From NCBI RefSeq assembly GCF_037013735.1, contig NZ_CP135136.1:186001-250000 (forward strand): a stretch of DNA of 64,000 nt. The letters run 5' to 3'. Both the position numbers and the translations under genes were made by a program. The stretch comes from Candidatus Legionella polyplacis (GTDB lineage Bacteria; Pseudomonadota; Gammaproteobacteria; Legionellales; Legionellaceae). Shown piece by piece: positions 1 through 9,763 of this stretch. The notes under the pieces were generated by a model, which saw nothing but the letters and a program-made list of their open reading frames with translations, searched no databases and had not been told where the DNA came from. Numbering within the stretch: position 1 is the first letter of the stretch; the number at the start of each line of letters is the position of its first letter.

Positions 1-1009
1 AACCTTTTAGTTCAAAATGATGATGCAATGGAGTCATATTAAACAATCTACGACCCTTAGTATATTTAAAATATAACACTTGAAATATTACTGACATCGT
101 TTCTAAAATAAATATACCTCCTGTAATCATTAAAAAAAACTCCTGTCTTCCAATTACAGAAATAATACCTAATGCAGATCCTATAGCTAAAGATCCAGTA
201 TCTCCCATAAAAATTTGAGCAGGATAACAATTATACCAAAGAAAACCTAATACAGATCCAATAATAGAAAAACAAAAAACTATTAATTCTTTTATATTAA
301 AAAAAACTGGAATATTACAATAATAAATATTACCTATTCCAGAAAACATATAAATAAGTAAACATAAAAATCCAATATTCGTAATAATAGGAAATATAAC
401 TAATCCATCTAAACCATCAGTTAAATTTACTGCATTACTACTTCCCATAACCACAATATAATCTAATAAAAGAAAGATAGGCCCAACATCGATACATATA
501 CCATTAAACAATGGTATAATCAATTGCGTTTGTATATTATTACAAGAATTAAAATAAAGACATATTAAAGCACCAATTACAATTAACGATTCAAAAAAAT
601 ATTTACAAGAAACTGATAATCCACCATTTTTATTTTTACATGCAAGTTTCAAATAATCATCTACAGCGCCTACTATCCCAAAACATATAATAACAAATAT
701 TGCTATCCATAAATTAAATTGACATAAATCTCCCCAAATCAAACAACTAAAGCAAATAGAAAATATAATTAAAATACCACCCATAGTAGGAGTATCTTTC
801 TTTAATAAATTATTACTATGTTTAGAACATCTAAGAATCTGTCTAATATTAAACTGCTTTAAATATTTAATTATCAAATTACCAAAAAATAAACAAATTA
901 AAAAAGCAGTTATACCGGATAATATTGAACGTAATATTAAAAACTTAGATAAATATAAAATGTAATGATACTTTTTTTTTATCAAAAAACATATTAACCA
1001 ATAAAACAT
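1..1009 (-). CDS. mraY: MraY, phospho-N-acetylmuramoyl-pentapeptide transferase (3' end outside window)
   Basis: This integral membrane enzyme moves phospho-MurNAc-pentapeptide from UDP onto undecaprenyl phosphate to make lipid I. Translating the minus strand from the ATG at 1009 gives an open frame to the window edge: 336 complete codons, so only about 24 C-terminal residues of a roughly 360-residue family are missing. The conserved DTPTMGG segment lies near residue 74, and the histidine-rich MTPLHHHFELKG segment, part of the catalytic site in this family, is at the edge of the window. It follows murF by 61 bp on the same strand, as in the division/cell wall cluster. Identification is firm; the true stop is not visible. 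Confidence 0.95.
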   Translation of the reverse strand, partial: MFYWLICFLIKKKYHYILYLSKFLILRSILSGITAFLICLFFGNLIIKYLKQFNIRQILRCSKHSNNLLKKDTPTMGGILIIFSICFSCLIWGDLCQFNLWIAIFVIICFGIVGAVDDYLKLACKNKNGGLSVSCKYFFESLIVIGALICLYFNSCNNIQTQLIIPLFNGICIDVGPIFLLLDYIVVMGSSNAVNLTDGLDGLVIFPIITNIGFLCLLIYMFSGIGNIYYCNIPVFFNIKELIVFCFSIIGSVLGFLWYNCYPAQIFMGDTGSLAIGSALGIISVIGRQEFFLMITGGIFILETMSVIFQVLYFKYTKGRRLFNMTPLHHHFELKG

Positions 1010-1070
1010 TAATTATTTTATCAACCGTAATAAATAAATTATGAATAAAAAATAATATTTTTGCATATGA

Positions 1071-2426
1071 TTATTCGATCAATAATGCTCTCACAATATC
1101 TTCCATAAAAAAAATTCTAGAACCCTTAACCAAAATAACAGTATCTTTATCAAGATAATAAAATAAATCATAAATTAATTTTTCTTTACACATATAGTGT
1201 TTTTCAATATTCATATTATAAAAAATAATATTAGAATTTATAGAATTCAGACCTAAAGTAAATAATAAATCAATATTATAATACCTAGCCATATATCCTA
1301 TTACCTTATGATGATTTTTTGAAAAACATCCAAGATCATATAAATCACCTAACACTAAAATCTTTTTTCTTCTTTTTACCTTATAAAGCATATTTATTGC
1401 TACTAAAACAGAATATAAATTAGCGTTATAAGTATCATCAATAATTAAAGAATTCTTTTTCCCTCTTAAGAATGTCATTCTACCAGAAACACCTCTAAAT
1501 GTTTCTAAACCATTAACTATTTCAAATAAAGAAATTCCTAAAGCATAACAACAAGCTGCGGCAGCTATAGCATTAATTACAGAATACCTACCAGGAACCT
1601 TTAATTTCACATTACTACAGCCAATAGGTAAAACCAAAGTAAATTTGGCATAACCATAATTATCCATTATAATATTTCTAGCATAAACATCAGAACATCT
1701 AATATGAGAAAAATATATTATTCTTTTATTCAATAAAAATTCTCTCCAAACAAAGTTATAATATTCCTCTCTATTTAAAATAGCCACACCATCAATTAAA
1801 TTTAATGATTTATAAATTTCTCCTTTGGTTTTTGCTACATTATATATATTGCCAAATCCTTTAAGATGAGCAGGAGCAATGTTAGTAACTAAAGAAACAT
1901 CTGGTTTTATTATTTTAGATAAATAATTAATCTCTCCCAAATTAGAAGCTCCTAATTCAAAAACTGCATAAGAATGATAGAACTTTAAATTTAATACACT
2001 TATTGGAACTCCAATATAATTATTTAAATTACCTTTGCTAGCAAAAGATGGCTTAGGTAAAATTAAAGAAATCATTTCCTTTACAGTTGTCTTTCCATTA
2101 CTACCAGTAACTCCAATAATTTTACAAGAAATTAATTTTCTATAATAAGTAGCCAATATTCGTAAAGCACTTAATGTATTATTTACTTGAAATTGAGGTA
2201 CATTTTTATTATCTATTTCATTGTCCAATTTTTCACATATAACAGCACATGCACCATTTTTCACAGCTTCTTTAATATAATTATTACCATCAAAATTCTT
2301 TCCTTTTATTGCAATAAACAAAGAACCAGAACTTACTGTTCTACTATCAATAGTAACATTTTTAATTACTAAAGATTCTTTATAAGAATATCCAAATAAT
2401 TTCGCTACACTTGATAACTTCATCAT
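1071..2426 (-). CDS. murF: MurF, UDP-MurNAc-tripeptide--D-Ala-D-Ala ligase
   Basis: This cytoplasmic Mur ligase adds D-Ala-D-Ala to UDP-MurNAc-tripeptide using ATP, the last soluble step of the peptidoglycan precursor. The 451-residue protein has the ATP-binding loop GSNGKTT near residue 107, the downstream ELGASNLGEI and NIAPAHLKGFG segments typical of Mur ligases, and the C-terminal domain with DDTYNAN. Length is normal for MurF. It lies directly upstream of mraY on the same strand, as in the usual murE-murF-mraY order. The next gene upstream is plsY rather than murE, so the dcw cluster has been broken at this point. Confidence 0.95.
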   Translation of the reverse strand: MMKLSSVAKLFGYSYKESLVIKNVTIDSRTVSSGSLFIAIKGKNFDGNNYIKEAVKNGACAVICEKLDNEIDNKNVPQFQVNNTLSALRILATYYRKLISCKIIGVTGSNGKTTVKEMISLILPKPSFASKGNLNNYIGVPISVLNLKFYHSYAVFELGASNLGEINYLSKIIKPDVSLVTNIAPAHLKGFGNIYNVAKTKGEIYKSLNLIDGVAILNREEYYNFVWREFLLNKRIIYFSHIRCSDVYARNIIMDNYGYAKFTLVLPIGCSNVKLKVPGRYSVINAIAAAACCYALGISLFEIVNGLETFRGVSGRMTFLRGKKNSLIIDDTYNANLYSVLVAINMLYKVKRRKKILVLGDLYDLGCFSKNHHKVIGYMARYYNIDLLFTLGLNSINSNIIFYNMNIEKHYMCKEKLIYDLFYYLDKDTVILVKGSRIFFMEDIVRALLIE

Positions 2427-2495
2427 AAACTTAATATAATCTTTATTATAATATTATTACAATGATGTTTCATTTTAATAAATAAAATTAAAATT

Positions 2496-3125
2496 TTATT
2501 TATTTAAACTTTTTTTACTTAAAAAAGTAAATAACAAATTAATTTTATTCTCACTGCCATTAATTAATGAAACAATATTATTTTTATGCTTATAAATAAG
2601 CAATAAACCAATAAAAAAAATAAGAAATATCTCAATTTTACTTTTAACAATAAAAAATATAATAAAAAAACAAATAAAAATACTAACAATAGATGCTAAA
2701 GATGCATAACCAGTTAAAATAAAAATCAAAATCCAAAAAATAAAAATAAAAATAGAAAACTTATAATATAAGAAACTTAAAGAACCAAATGCTGTAGCTA
2801 TTCCTTTTCCTCCACTAAATTTAAAAAATATAGGATACATATGACCAATGATAGATGCTATACAAATATAAATAATTTTGTTTTGATCTAAATTACAAAA
2901 TTGTGAAAACAGAACTGGAACTACACCTTTTATAATATCAAAAAATAATACTAATACCCCATATTTAAATCCAAACACTCTAAGAATATTCGTAGCTCCA
3001 GGATTTTTTGAGCCTAATAGCCTAGGATCCTTAAAACAAAAAATCTTACTAATCAACAAAGCAAAACATAATGATCCTACTAAATACCCTAATATTAGTA
3101 ATAAAATAAAAATACCAAATTTCAT
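2496..3125 (-). CDS. plsY: PlsY, acyl-phosphate:glycerol-3-phosphate acyltransferase
   Basis: PlsY is a membrane enzyme that acylates glycerol-3-phosphate with acyl-phosphate, the first committed step of phospholipid synthesis. The 209-residue sequence is strongly hydrophobic, with several predicted membrane segments. It carries the family motifs GSKNPGATNILR (near residues 38-49) and SGGKGIATAFG (near residues 103-113), which form the phosphate-binding and active-site loops. The C-terminus is a short polar tail. It sits 69 bp upstream of murF on the same strand. With plsC-like (4699) and pgsA (60329) it gives this window three glycerophospholipid genes. Confidence 0.94.
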   Translation of the reverse strand: MKFGIFILLLILGYLVGSLCFALLISKIFCFKDPRLLGSKNPGATNILRVFGFKYGVLVLFFDIIKGVVPVLFSQFCNLDQNKIIYICIASIIGHMYPIFFKFSGGKGIATAFGSLSFLYYKFSIFIFIFWILIFILTGYASLASIVSIFICFFIIFFIVKSKIEIFLIFFIGLLLIYKHKNNIVSLINGSENKINLLFTFLSKKSLNK

Positions 3126-3251
3126 AAATATGATATTTATCTATAATAATTAATTAAAATAATTACAAGAAAACTATTTTTATAAATAAAATATTTTAAA
3201 TATTGAATTACAATTCAACTAAAAAATTAAATATAAACATAATTTCTAAAA

Positions 3252-4418
3252 TTAAATATACTTTTTAATATTTTGAGAAAAATTACATAAAACTTCTACA
3301 TTTGATTCTTCAGCTTGTTTACACCAACACACTAATGCATCAATTAAATCCTTTTGAGAACTTGCAGCAACAAGCCAAATATTCTGTAAAGATATACGAA
3401 AATTATAAACTATTTGTAAACGTTTATATCGCTTTAATACAGATTTTAATAAAAATCTAGAATTTGAGGATAAAAAATTATCTTGTAACCGCAATAAATA
3501 TCTGGCTTTATCCAATAAATATTTATTACGATTTTCAAAACTACTACGTTTCTCATCTTTAAGAATAGGATAAATAACATCATTATAATAACGAGACATA
3601 ATTTGAAATCTATTTCTAATAACAGCCTTTACCGTATCTAAATCTATATATAATTTACTTTTATCCTTCATTAACTTAGGTGAAACTTTTCTTACTTTAA
3701 CCATTCTAAAAAAACGTAAAAAACAAATATAAACCCAACCCATATCAAATTCCCACCATTTATTTGAAAATTTTGCTGAAAAAGAAAAAGCATGATGATT
3801 ATTATGGAGTTCTTCTCCTCCTATCCAAAATCCCCAAGGGAAAATATTCTTAGAACAATCAACACATTCAAAATTTCTATATCCAAAATAATGACCTATT
3901 CCATTAATAACACCAGCAGCATGAAAAGGAATCCATAACATCTGAATACCCCAAATGCTAATACCAGGAAACCCAAAAAATAAAATATCTAGAAAAAACA
4001 TTAATAAAATCCCCTTAGAAGGAAATTTTGAATAAAAATTTTTCTCTATCCAATCTTCCGGGGTATTATGAGAATACTTTTCTATCATTTTTCTATCCAT
4101 CAAAGATTTTCTATATAATTCTGTTCCATTCCAAAGAACCATACCCAATCCTTCAATCTTAGGACTATGTGGATCTCCTTGTATATCTGTATTTGCATGA
4201 TGTTTACGATGCACAGCAACCCACTCTGCAGTAACCATTCCAGTTGTTAACCATAGCCAAAAGCGAAAAAAATGACTCATTAAAGGATGTAAATCAATAG
4301 ATCTATGAGCTTGACATCTATGCAAATAAATAGTAACTGAAGCAATAGTCAATTGTGTTAATACCAACACTGCCACTAGATTACCAAAAAAAGATAAATT
4401 TAAAACTCCATAAATCAT
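3252..4418 (-). CDS. Membrane acyl-CoA/acyl-lipid desaturase (delta-9 type)
   Basis: This is a membrane di-iron fatty acid desaturase that would introduce a cis double bond into saturated acyl chains. The three histidine boxes are complete: HRCQAHRS near residue 33, HRKHH near residue 70 and HNNHH near residue 205. Hydrophobic segments flank boxes one and two. The 388-residue protein has a long, polar C-terminal extension of about 150 residues after the last box, longer than minimal delta-9 desaturases. Related proteins are known in Legionella and Coxiella (recalled, not searched). The exact substrate and position of desaturation cannot be read from sequence, so no symbol is given. Confidence 0.88.
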   Translation of the reverse strand: MIYGVLNLSFFGNLVAVLVLTQLTIASVTIYLHRCQAHRSIDLHPLMSHFFRFWLWLTTGMVTAEWVAVHRKHHANTDIQGDPHSPKIEGLGMVLWNGTELYRKSLMDRKMIEKYSHNTPEDWIEKNFYSKFPSKGILLMFFLDILFFGFPGISIWGIQMLWIPFHAAGVINGIGHYFGYRNFECVDCSKNIFPWGFWIGGEELHNNHHAFSFSAKFSNKWWEFDMGWVYICFLRFFRMVKVRKVSPKLMKDKSKLYIDLDTVKAVIRNRFQIMSRYYNDVIYPILKDEKRSSFENRNKYLLDKARYLLRLQDNFLSSNSRFLLKSVLKRYKRLQIVYNFRISLQNIWLVAASSQKDLIDALVCWCKQAEESNVEVLCNFSQNIKKYI

Positions 4419-4698
4419 GAAATAACAATACCTTATATTAAATTACATAAATATAAATTATATACTTCTTTTGTAAAAAAAAATCTATTTTAAAAAAAAT
4501 TTAAAATAATTAAAAAAATAATACCCTTTTGTAAACTTTTTAAAGTATATAAAAAATATATTACAATTATCACTCATTATAAAATTTTTTATGCCTTTTA
4601 AATATTAAAACACTTAAATATAATTTCTTTAAAAACCATTCTTATTACACACAAAATATAATACAATTAAATTTTTCTTAGAAAGAAAAGAATATTAT

Positions 4699-5439
4699 AT
4701 GTACAAGACAAAAAACATTTTAAAAAAAATAAATAATATTAAAATTATTTTAATATCTTTGTATTATACAATACTAGCATGTTGTCAATCAATAATCAGA
4801 AAAAAACTCAATATAATAAATCGCAATTATACCAATAAAATAATTCAATTATGGTCAGAACGATTAATAAAAATTGCAAAAATAAAATATAAAATTTTTA
4901 ATCCTAAAAATATAAAACCAAAATTAAATCAACCTACTATATTGATGTCCAATCATAGAAGTTTATATGATATACCAATAATTTTTAAAATATTTCCAAA
5001 ATATTCAGTTAGAATGTTAACCAAAAAAGAACTAACTAAAATCCCTTTTTTTGGAAAAGGAATATTATCATCGGAATTTCCAGTAATCGACAGAAAAAAC
5101 AAATATAAAGCCATAAAAGATCTAGAATATATGAACAATCTTATAAAAAAAGGAATTGTAATATGGGTAGCGCCAGAAGGAACAAGATCTAAAAATAAAA
5201 AACTAATGCCATTTAAAAAAGGTGTATTTATATCAGCAATAAAAACTAAATCAACAATAATCCCTATTGGATTAAAAGGAACTGATAACGTTTTACCAAA
5301 AAAAACAATACAAATAAATACTAATCAAAAAATAGAAATACACATTGGAGAACCAATATACTCAAACAAATATAATCTAAAAAATAAAGAAAAACTAATA
5401 TCAAAAACCTTTAAAAGTATAAAAAAACTAATTAACTAA
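4699..5439 (+). CDS. plsC: 1-acyl-sn-glycerol-3-phosphate acyltransferase (PlsC family)
   Basis: This membrane-associated acyltransferase is predicted to convert lysophosphatidate to phosphatidate, the step after PlsY. The 246-residue sequence starts with a basic stretch and one hydrophobic segment (about residues 17-30). The catalytic HX4D box is seen as NHRSLYD near residue 88, and the glycerol-phosphate-binding box as PEGTRS near residue 158. A purine-rich AGAAAGAAAAGA stretch precedes the ATG. It is read away from the divergent desaturase gene across a 280 bp spacer. Family assignment is firm; the substrate is inferred, since the same family includes lyso-ornithine-lipid acyltransferases. 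Confidence 0.87.
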   Translation: MYKTKNILKKINNIKIILISLYYTILACCQSIIRKKLNIINRNYTNKIIQLWSERLIKIAKIKYKIFNPKNIKPKLNQPTILMSNHRSLYDIPIIFKIFPKYSVRMLTKKELTKIPFFGKGILSSEFPVIDRKNKYKAIKDLEYMNNLIKKGIVIWVAPEGTRSKNKKLMPFKKGVFISAIKTKSTIIPIGLKGTDNVLPKKTIQINTNQKIEIHIGEPIYSNKYNLKNKEKLISKTFKSIKKLIN

Positions 5440-5778
5440 ATAAGATATTACTAATTATTCAAAATATTATTAACAATAAAACAAAATCATACCAAACTAC
5501 TTAATATAATATAAGTCTATTTTTTTAAAAAAATATCAATTTTAAATCTAATAAAAGTAAATAAAATTTATTTATAAAAGGTTCTATTTTTTATTTAAAA
5601 ATATATTTTAGACTATTATAGAAATATTATTTACAAACAAATATCTACTAAAACCTTGTACAAATATTAATCAATTAATTTTGATTTAAAAACATTTATT
5701 GACAATATAATAAATACTTTGCAAAATACTTTATAATTAATACAAAATATTTTATATATATATCATTTACATTATATT
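5440..5778. other. Non-coding spacer of about 340 bp, plsC to tRNA-Gln
   Basis: No open frame of useful length, no recognisable RNA and no repeat is visible. The region is nearly pure A/T. The right end should hold the promoter for tRNA-Gln and possibly prs. A TTGACA at 5699-5704 and a TATAAT at 5732-5737 are present, but they lie 27 nt apart and so do not make one canonical sigma-70 promoter. Confidence 0.5.
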
Positions 5779-5851
5779 TGGGGTGTAGCCAAGCGGTTAA
5801 GGCACAGGGTTTTGATCCCTGCATACCTAGGTTCAAATCCTAGCACCCCAG
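5779..5851 (+). tRNA. tRNA-Gln (anticodon TTG)
   Basis: The sequence folds as a cloverleaf: a 7-bp acceptor stem TGGGGTG/CACCCCA, anticodon stem CAGGG/CCCTG with loop TTTTGAT giving anticodon TTG at 5812-5814, and a T arm with GTTCAAATC. The discriminator base is G, as expected for tRNA-Gln. No CCA is encoded. It lies 35 bp upstream of prs on the same strand, a pairing also seen in other gammaproteobacteria. Confidence 0.97.
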
Positions 5852-5886
5852 TTTTTTTAAAATTATAAAATAACAAATCAATTTAT

Positions 5887-6822
5887 ATGTCCAAAATGAT
5901 GCTTTTCACAGGTAACTCTAATCTAAATTTATCAATACAAATATCCAATTATTTAAATATTCCGATTGGAAAAGCCTTAGTTAAAAGATTTAGCGATGGA
6001 GAAATTATGGTAGAAATATTAGAAACTGTTAGAGGAAAAGACGTTTTTATATTACAATCTACTTGTGCTCCCGCTAATAATAATCTAATGGAACTATTAA
6101 TAATGGCTGACGCTCTTAGAAGATCATCAGCTAAAAGAATAATTGCAGTAGTACCTTATTTTGGATATGCAAGACAAGATAGAAAAGTAAGATCATCCAG
6201 AGTTCCAATTACTGCAAAAATTATTGCAGATATGATGGAATCAGTTGGAATATGCAGAGTTGTAACTGTAGACTTACATTCAGATCAAATTCAAGGATTT
6301 TTCTATATACCAGTTGATAACGTCTATTCAACTAACGTATTATTAGAAGATATAAAACAACAAAAACTCTCTAACATTATGGTAATATCTCCAGATATAG
6401 GAGGAGTAGTAAGAGCACGAGCAACTGCAAAATTACTAAACGACACTGAACTATCGATCATAGATAAACGAAGAAATAGCATTAATAAATCTCAAGTTAT
6501 GCATATAATTGGAGATCCTATTAATAGAAATTGCATAATAGTAGATGATATTATTGATACAGCAGGAACAATCTGTTCTGCTGCAAAAAAACTAAAACAA
6601 AATGGAGCTTCAAGTGTAAGAGCATACGTAACACATCCAGTATTATCTGGAAAATCTATATTAAATATAGAACAATCAGAACTAGATGAAATTATTGTAA
6701 CAAACACAATCCCGCTAAATAATTCAGCAAAAAATACAAAAAAAATAAGAACAATAAGTTTAGCTACGTTATTAGCAAAAACAATAAAAAAAATCAACAT
6801 AGAAGAAAATTCTAATTTATAG
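5887..6822 (+). CDS. prs: Ribose-phosphate pyrophosphokinase
   Basis: This cytoplasmic enzyme makes PRPP from ribose 5-phosphate and ATP, feeding purine, pyrimidine, histidine and NAD synthesis. The 311-residue protein has the ATP-binding loop region YFGYARQDRK near residue 98, the divalent-cation site VDLHSDQIQGFF near residue 130, and the PRPP-binding signature IVDDIIDTAGT near residue 217. The length matches the class I family. An alternative start at the second methionine pair (residues 4-5) would shorten it only slightly. The gene is convergent with pnp across a 190 bp A/T spacer. Confidence 0.97.
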   Translation: MSKMMLFTGNSNLNLSIQISNYLNIPIGKALVKRFSDGEIMVEILETVRGKDVFILQSTCAPANNNLMELLIMADALRRSSAKRIIAVVPYFGYARQDRKVRSSRVPITAKIIADMMESVGICRVVTVDLHSDQIQGFFYIPVDNVYSTNVLLEDIKQQKLSNIMVISPDIGGVVRARATAKLLNDTELSIIDKRRNSINKSQVMHIIGDPINRNCIIVDDIIDTAGTICSAAKKLKQNGASSVRAYVTHPVLSGKSILNIEQSELDEIIVTNTIPLNNSAKNTKKIRTISLATLLAKTIKKINIEENSNL

Positions 6823-7012
6823 CCTCTACTTATCTTAAAAACTAATAAATTAGACTAATAATATATTTTTTAAAAAAAATATATAAAAAACCTTTATATA
6901 CAGCTTTTCTAAATATGTAAAAAATAAAAAATTTTTCTCTATGAATTTTAAAAAAATTTATACATAAAATTAATATTTTTATATTAAAAATATATTTATA
7001 TTGTAAAACACA

Positions 7013-9115
7013 CTACTGATCCTTATTTCTTTCTCTCTTCCATTCTAATTTAATTCTACCTTGTCTATCAATCCCAGAAACAAAAACATCTATTTCTTGA
7101 CCTTCTTGTAATATATCACTTACTCGTTTTGAACGATCAGGAGAAATCTGAGAAATATGTAATAATCCATCTCTTCCAGGTAAAATCTTAATAAAAGCTC
7201 CAAAATCCACAATTTTATTTACTTTTCCTTTATAAGTTTTTCCAACTTCAATATCAGAAACCAATAATCTAATCCGATTCTTAGCTTCTTCTAAAGCAAT
7301 TTTATCTGTAGAAAATAATTGAACAATTCCATTGTCATTAATATTTATAGACACACCTGTAGTTTCAATCAAACCTTTAATTACTGATCCACCTTTTCCA
7401 ATAACATTACGAATTTTATCTTTTGAAACCATTAAAGTATCAATTCTAGGAGCATATTTTGATAATTCATCTCTGTTCTTTAATAACACGCTGTACATTG
7501 TGTCTAATATTTTCATACGAGCCAATGAAGACTGATTTAAAATCTTTTCAAACATCTCTTTTGTAATTCCCTTAATTTTAATATCCATCTGTAATGCAGT
7601 AATACCACTTTTAGTTCCACAAACTTTAAAATCCATGTCACCTAAATGATCTTCATCTCCAATAATATCTGTTAACACAACAAACTTTTCTTCTTCTTTA
7701 ATTAAACCCATTGCAACACCTGCCACATGAGATTTTAAAGGTACTCCAGCATCCATTAATGCTAAACTAGATCCACAAACAGTTGCCATAGAACTAGATC
7801 CATTAGATTCTGTTATTTCTGAAACAACCCTTATAACATAAGGAAATTCTGAAACTTTAGGTAAAACTGCCAATAAACTTTTTTTTGCCAAATACCCATG
7901 TCCAATCTCTCTACGTTTAGGAGAACCCAAAATACCAATTTCTTTAACAGCATAAGGTAAAAAATTATAATGTAGAATAAATCTATCCTTAATATCAATT
8001 GAAAATAACCTATCTATAGTTTGAGCATCTCTATCATTTCCTAATGTCACTGCTACAATAGCTTGTGTTTCTCCTCTAGTAAATAATGCAGATCCGTGAA
8101 CCCTTTCTAAAAAATTAGTCTTAATACTGATAGGTCTAATTTCTTCACAAGTTCGTCCATCAATTCTCAGCTCTCCATTAATTATTCGATTACGAATAAT
8201 AAATCTCTCCAAAACACAAAACATCTTTAATATAACATCCTCAGTAATATCTTCATTACAAAAATTTAATATAAGATTTTTCTTAGTATCTCTTAAAAAT
8301 AACTGCCGATCCACTTTATTTTTTATCGAATAAGCTTTTAAAATCTCTTTCGAAATAGATTCAGACAATTGTTTATATAATTTTTGTTCATCAATATATT
8401 CTTTAGAACTAATATTGCAATCAACATAATTTCTATCAGACAAACATTCTTCTGCAAAGTCTTTAATCATTAATATCAAATCCTGCATTATCATATGTCC
8501 AAAAAACATAGCTCCAAGAATAATCTCTTCACTTAGTTCATTAGACCTAGAATCAACCATTATGATAGAATCTTTAACACCAGAAACAACCAAATCAAGA
8601 TCAGATTCTGAAATAACCTTATAACTAGGATTTAACAAATAAATACCATTTTTATATCCAACTCTAATAGAACCAACAGGCTCATTAAAAGATAATCCAG
8701 AAATCATTAATGCTGCAGAAGAACCAATAATAGATAAAATATCAGATGGAACCTCAGGATTTAATGACATAACTGTAGCAATAATCTGAATTTCTTCATT
8801 AAATTTACTATCAAAAATAGGTCTTAAAGATCTATCAATTAAACGAGAAACTAATATTTCATACTCACTTAATCTCCCTTCTCTTCTATTATAACCACCA
8901 GGTATCTTACCTGCAGAAAAAGTTTTTTCTTGATAATAAACTGTCAAAGGAAAAAAATCTTTATTTTTTATTTCATCTTTTCTAGAAACAACAGTAACCA
9001 AAACCTGTGTTCCTCCCATGCTTACAAAAACAGAACTATCAGCCTGTCGAGCAATCTCTCCAGTTTCAATCGTTAAAATATGATTTCCGTACTGTATTTT
9101 TTTAGCAACTTTCAT
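7013..9115 (-). CDS. pnp: Polynucleotide phosphorylase
   Basis: PNPase degrades RNA 3' to 5' by phosphorolysis and is a core part of the bacterial degradosome. The 700-residue protein shows two RNase PH-like domains (N-terminal with [12 protein letters not shown], second with [15 protein letters not shown] near residue 345 and MGDMDF-type catalytic acidic residues as [10 protein letters not shown]). These are followed by a KH domain ([14 protein letters not shown] near residue 563) and an S1 domain ([15 protein letters not shown] near residue 628). It lies downstream of rpsO, separated from it by a hairpin at 9234-9263, the classic rpsO-pnp arrangement in which pnp can be expressed by readthrough. 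Confidence 0.97.
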   Translation of the reverse strand: MKVAKKIQYGNHILTIETGEIARQADSSVFVSMGGTQVLVTVVSRKDEIKNKDFFPLTVYYQEKTFSAGKIPGGYNRREGRLSEYEILVSRLIDRSLRPIFDSKFNEEIQIIATVMSLNPEVPSDILSIIGSSAALMISGLSFNEPVGSIRVGYKNGIYLLNPSYKVISESDLDLVVSGVKDSIIMVDSRSNELSEEIILGAMFFGHMIMQDLILMIKDFAEECLSDRNYVDCNISSKEYIDEQKLYKQLSESISKEILKAYSIKNKVDRQLFLRDTKKNLILNFCNEDITEDVILKMFCVLERFIIRNRIINGELRIDGRTCEEIRPISIKTNFLERVHGSALFTRGETQAIVAVTLGNDRDAQTIDRLFSIDIKDRFILHYNFLPYAVKEIGILGSPKRREIGHGYLAKKSLLAVLPKVSEFPYVIRVVSEITESNGSSSMATVCGSSLALMDAGVPLKSHVAGVAMGLIKEEEKFVVLTDIIGDEDHLGDMDFKVCGTKSGITALQMDIKIKGITKEMFEKILNQSSLARMKILDTMYSVLLKNRDELSKYAPRIDTLMVSKDKIRNVIGKGGSVIKGLIETTGVSININDNGIVQLFSTDKIALEEAKNRIRLLVSDIEVGKTYKGKVNKIVDFGAFIKILPGRDGLLHISQISPDRSKRVSDILQEGQEIDVFVSGIDRQGRIKLEWKRERNKDQ

Positions 9116-9233
9116 TTCAACACGCTACCTCTTAAACATTTAATTTTAAAAATCAATAATCAATATTTATAATAGAATAAATATTTTTAATATATTAAAA
9201 TCTTATTAAAAAACATTTTTTTACTTTAGAATA

Positions 9234-9263
9234 AAAAGGCGCATCTATATACATGCGCCTTTT
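9234..9263 (-). terminator. rpsO-pnp intergenic hairpin / partial terminator
   Basis: On the minus strand an 11-bp perfect stem (AAAAGGCGCAT paired with ATGCGCCTTTT) with an 8-nt loop is followed by a run of T residues. It lies between rpsO and pnp. In E. coli this spacer carries a rho-independent terminator and RNase III sites for pnp autoregulation. The stem is unusually GC-rich for this genome, which argues for selection. Confidence 0.85.
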
Positions 9264-9321
9264 AAAATTTAAAAACTAATAATAAATATAAACATTTACT
9301 TTACTTTATATATACAAAAAG

Positions 9322-9600
9322 TTAATAAGAATCTCTCAAATTTAAGTTGTCAATAATTTCCTTATATTTATCTATATTAGTTCTTTTTAAATACTTTAAC
9401 AATTTTTTACGTTTATTAACTAATTTCTTTAAACCAAGTTTTGAATGAAAATCATTCCTATTATTTTTAAAATGATCAGTTAAATATTTAATACGACTAG
9501 TCATTAAAGATATTTGTACATCTACAGATCCAGTATCATAATTAATATTTTCTTTTACAATATAAGAATCATTAGATATCTTTTGATTTACACTAACCAA
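9322..9600 (-). CDS. rpsO: 30S ribosomal protein S15
   Basis: S15 binds 16S rRNA and nucleates the central domain of the small subunit. The sequence contains the S15 signature (DTGS, then LTDHFKNNRNDFHSKLGL and RKKLLKYLKR) and ends LRDSY. The start is unclear. There is no ATG. An upstream GTG at 9612 would add four residues and would place the GGGGAG ribosome-binding sequence (9603-9608) inside the gene. I chose TTG at 9600, giving 92 residues, one longer than expected from the usual spacing of 24 residues to DTGS. The family alignment would place residue 1 at the next codon, a GTT. The gene sits between truB and pnp in conserved order. Confidence 0.93.
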   Translation of the reverse strand: MVSVNQKISNDSYIVKENINYDTGSVDVQISLMTSRIKYLTDHFKNNRNDFHSKLGLKKLVNKRKKLLKYLKRTNIDKYKEIIDNLNLRDSY

Positions 9601-9763
9601 AACTCCCCCCACTATCTATCAAAAATAATAAAAAAATTAAACCTTTTATTTCATTTTAAAATAATCGAAAAAGAGTGTCAAGAAAATATGTCTACAATAA
9701 AATAAAACTTTTTCAAGTTTAAATATATTTAAAAAAAATGTATAAAACATAAATTTATAAAAC

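Noticed and set aside
5699-5737. TTGACA followed by TATAAT upstream of tRNA-Gln
   Set aside because: The spacing is 27 nt, too long for a single sigma-70 promoter, and both hexamers can arise by chance in A/T-rich DNA.
6973-6993. Inverted repeat ATATTTTTA/TAAAAATAT between the convergent prs and pnp
   Set aside because: A pure A/T stem with a 3-nt loop. Such palindromes are frequent at this base composition, and there is no G/C clamp to support a terminator.
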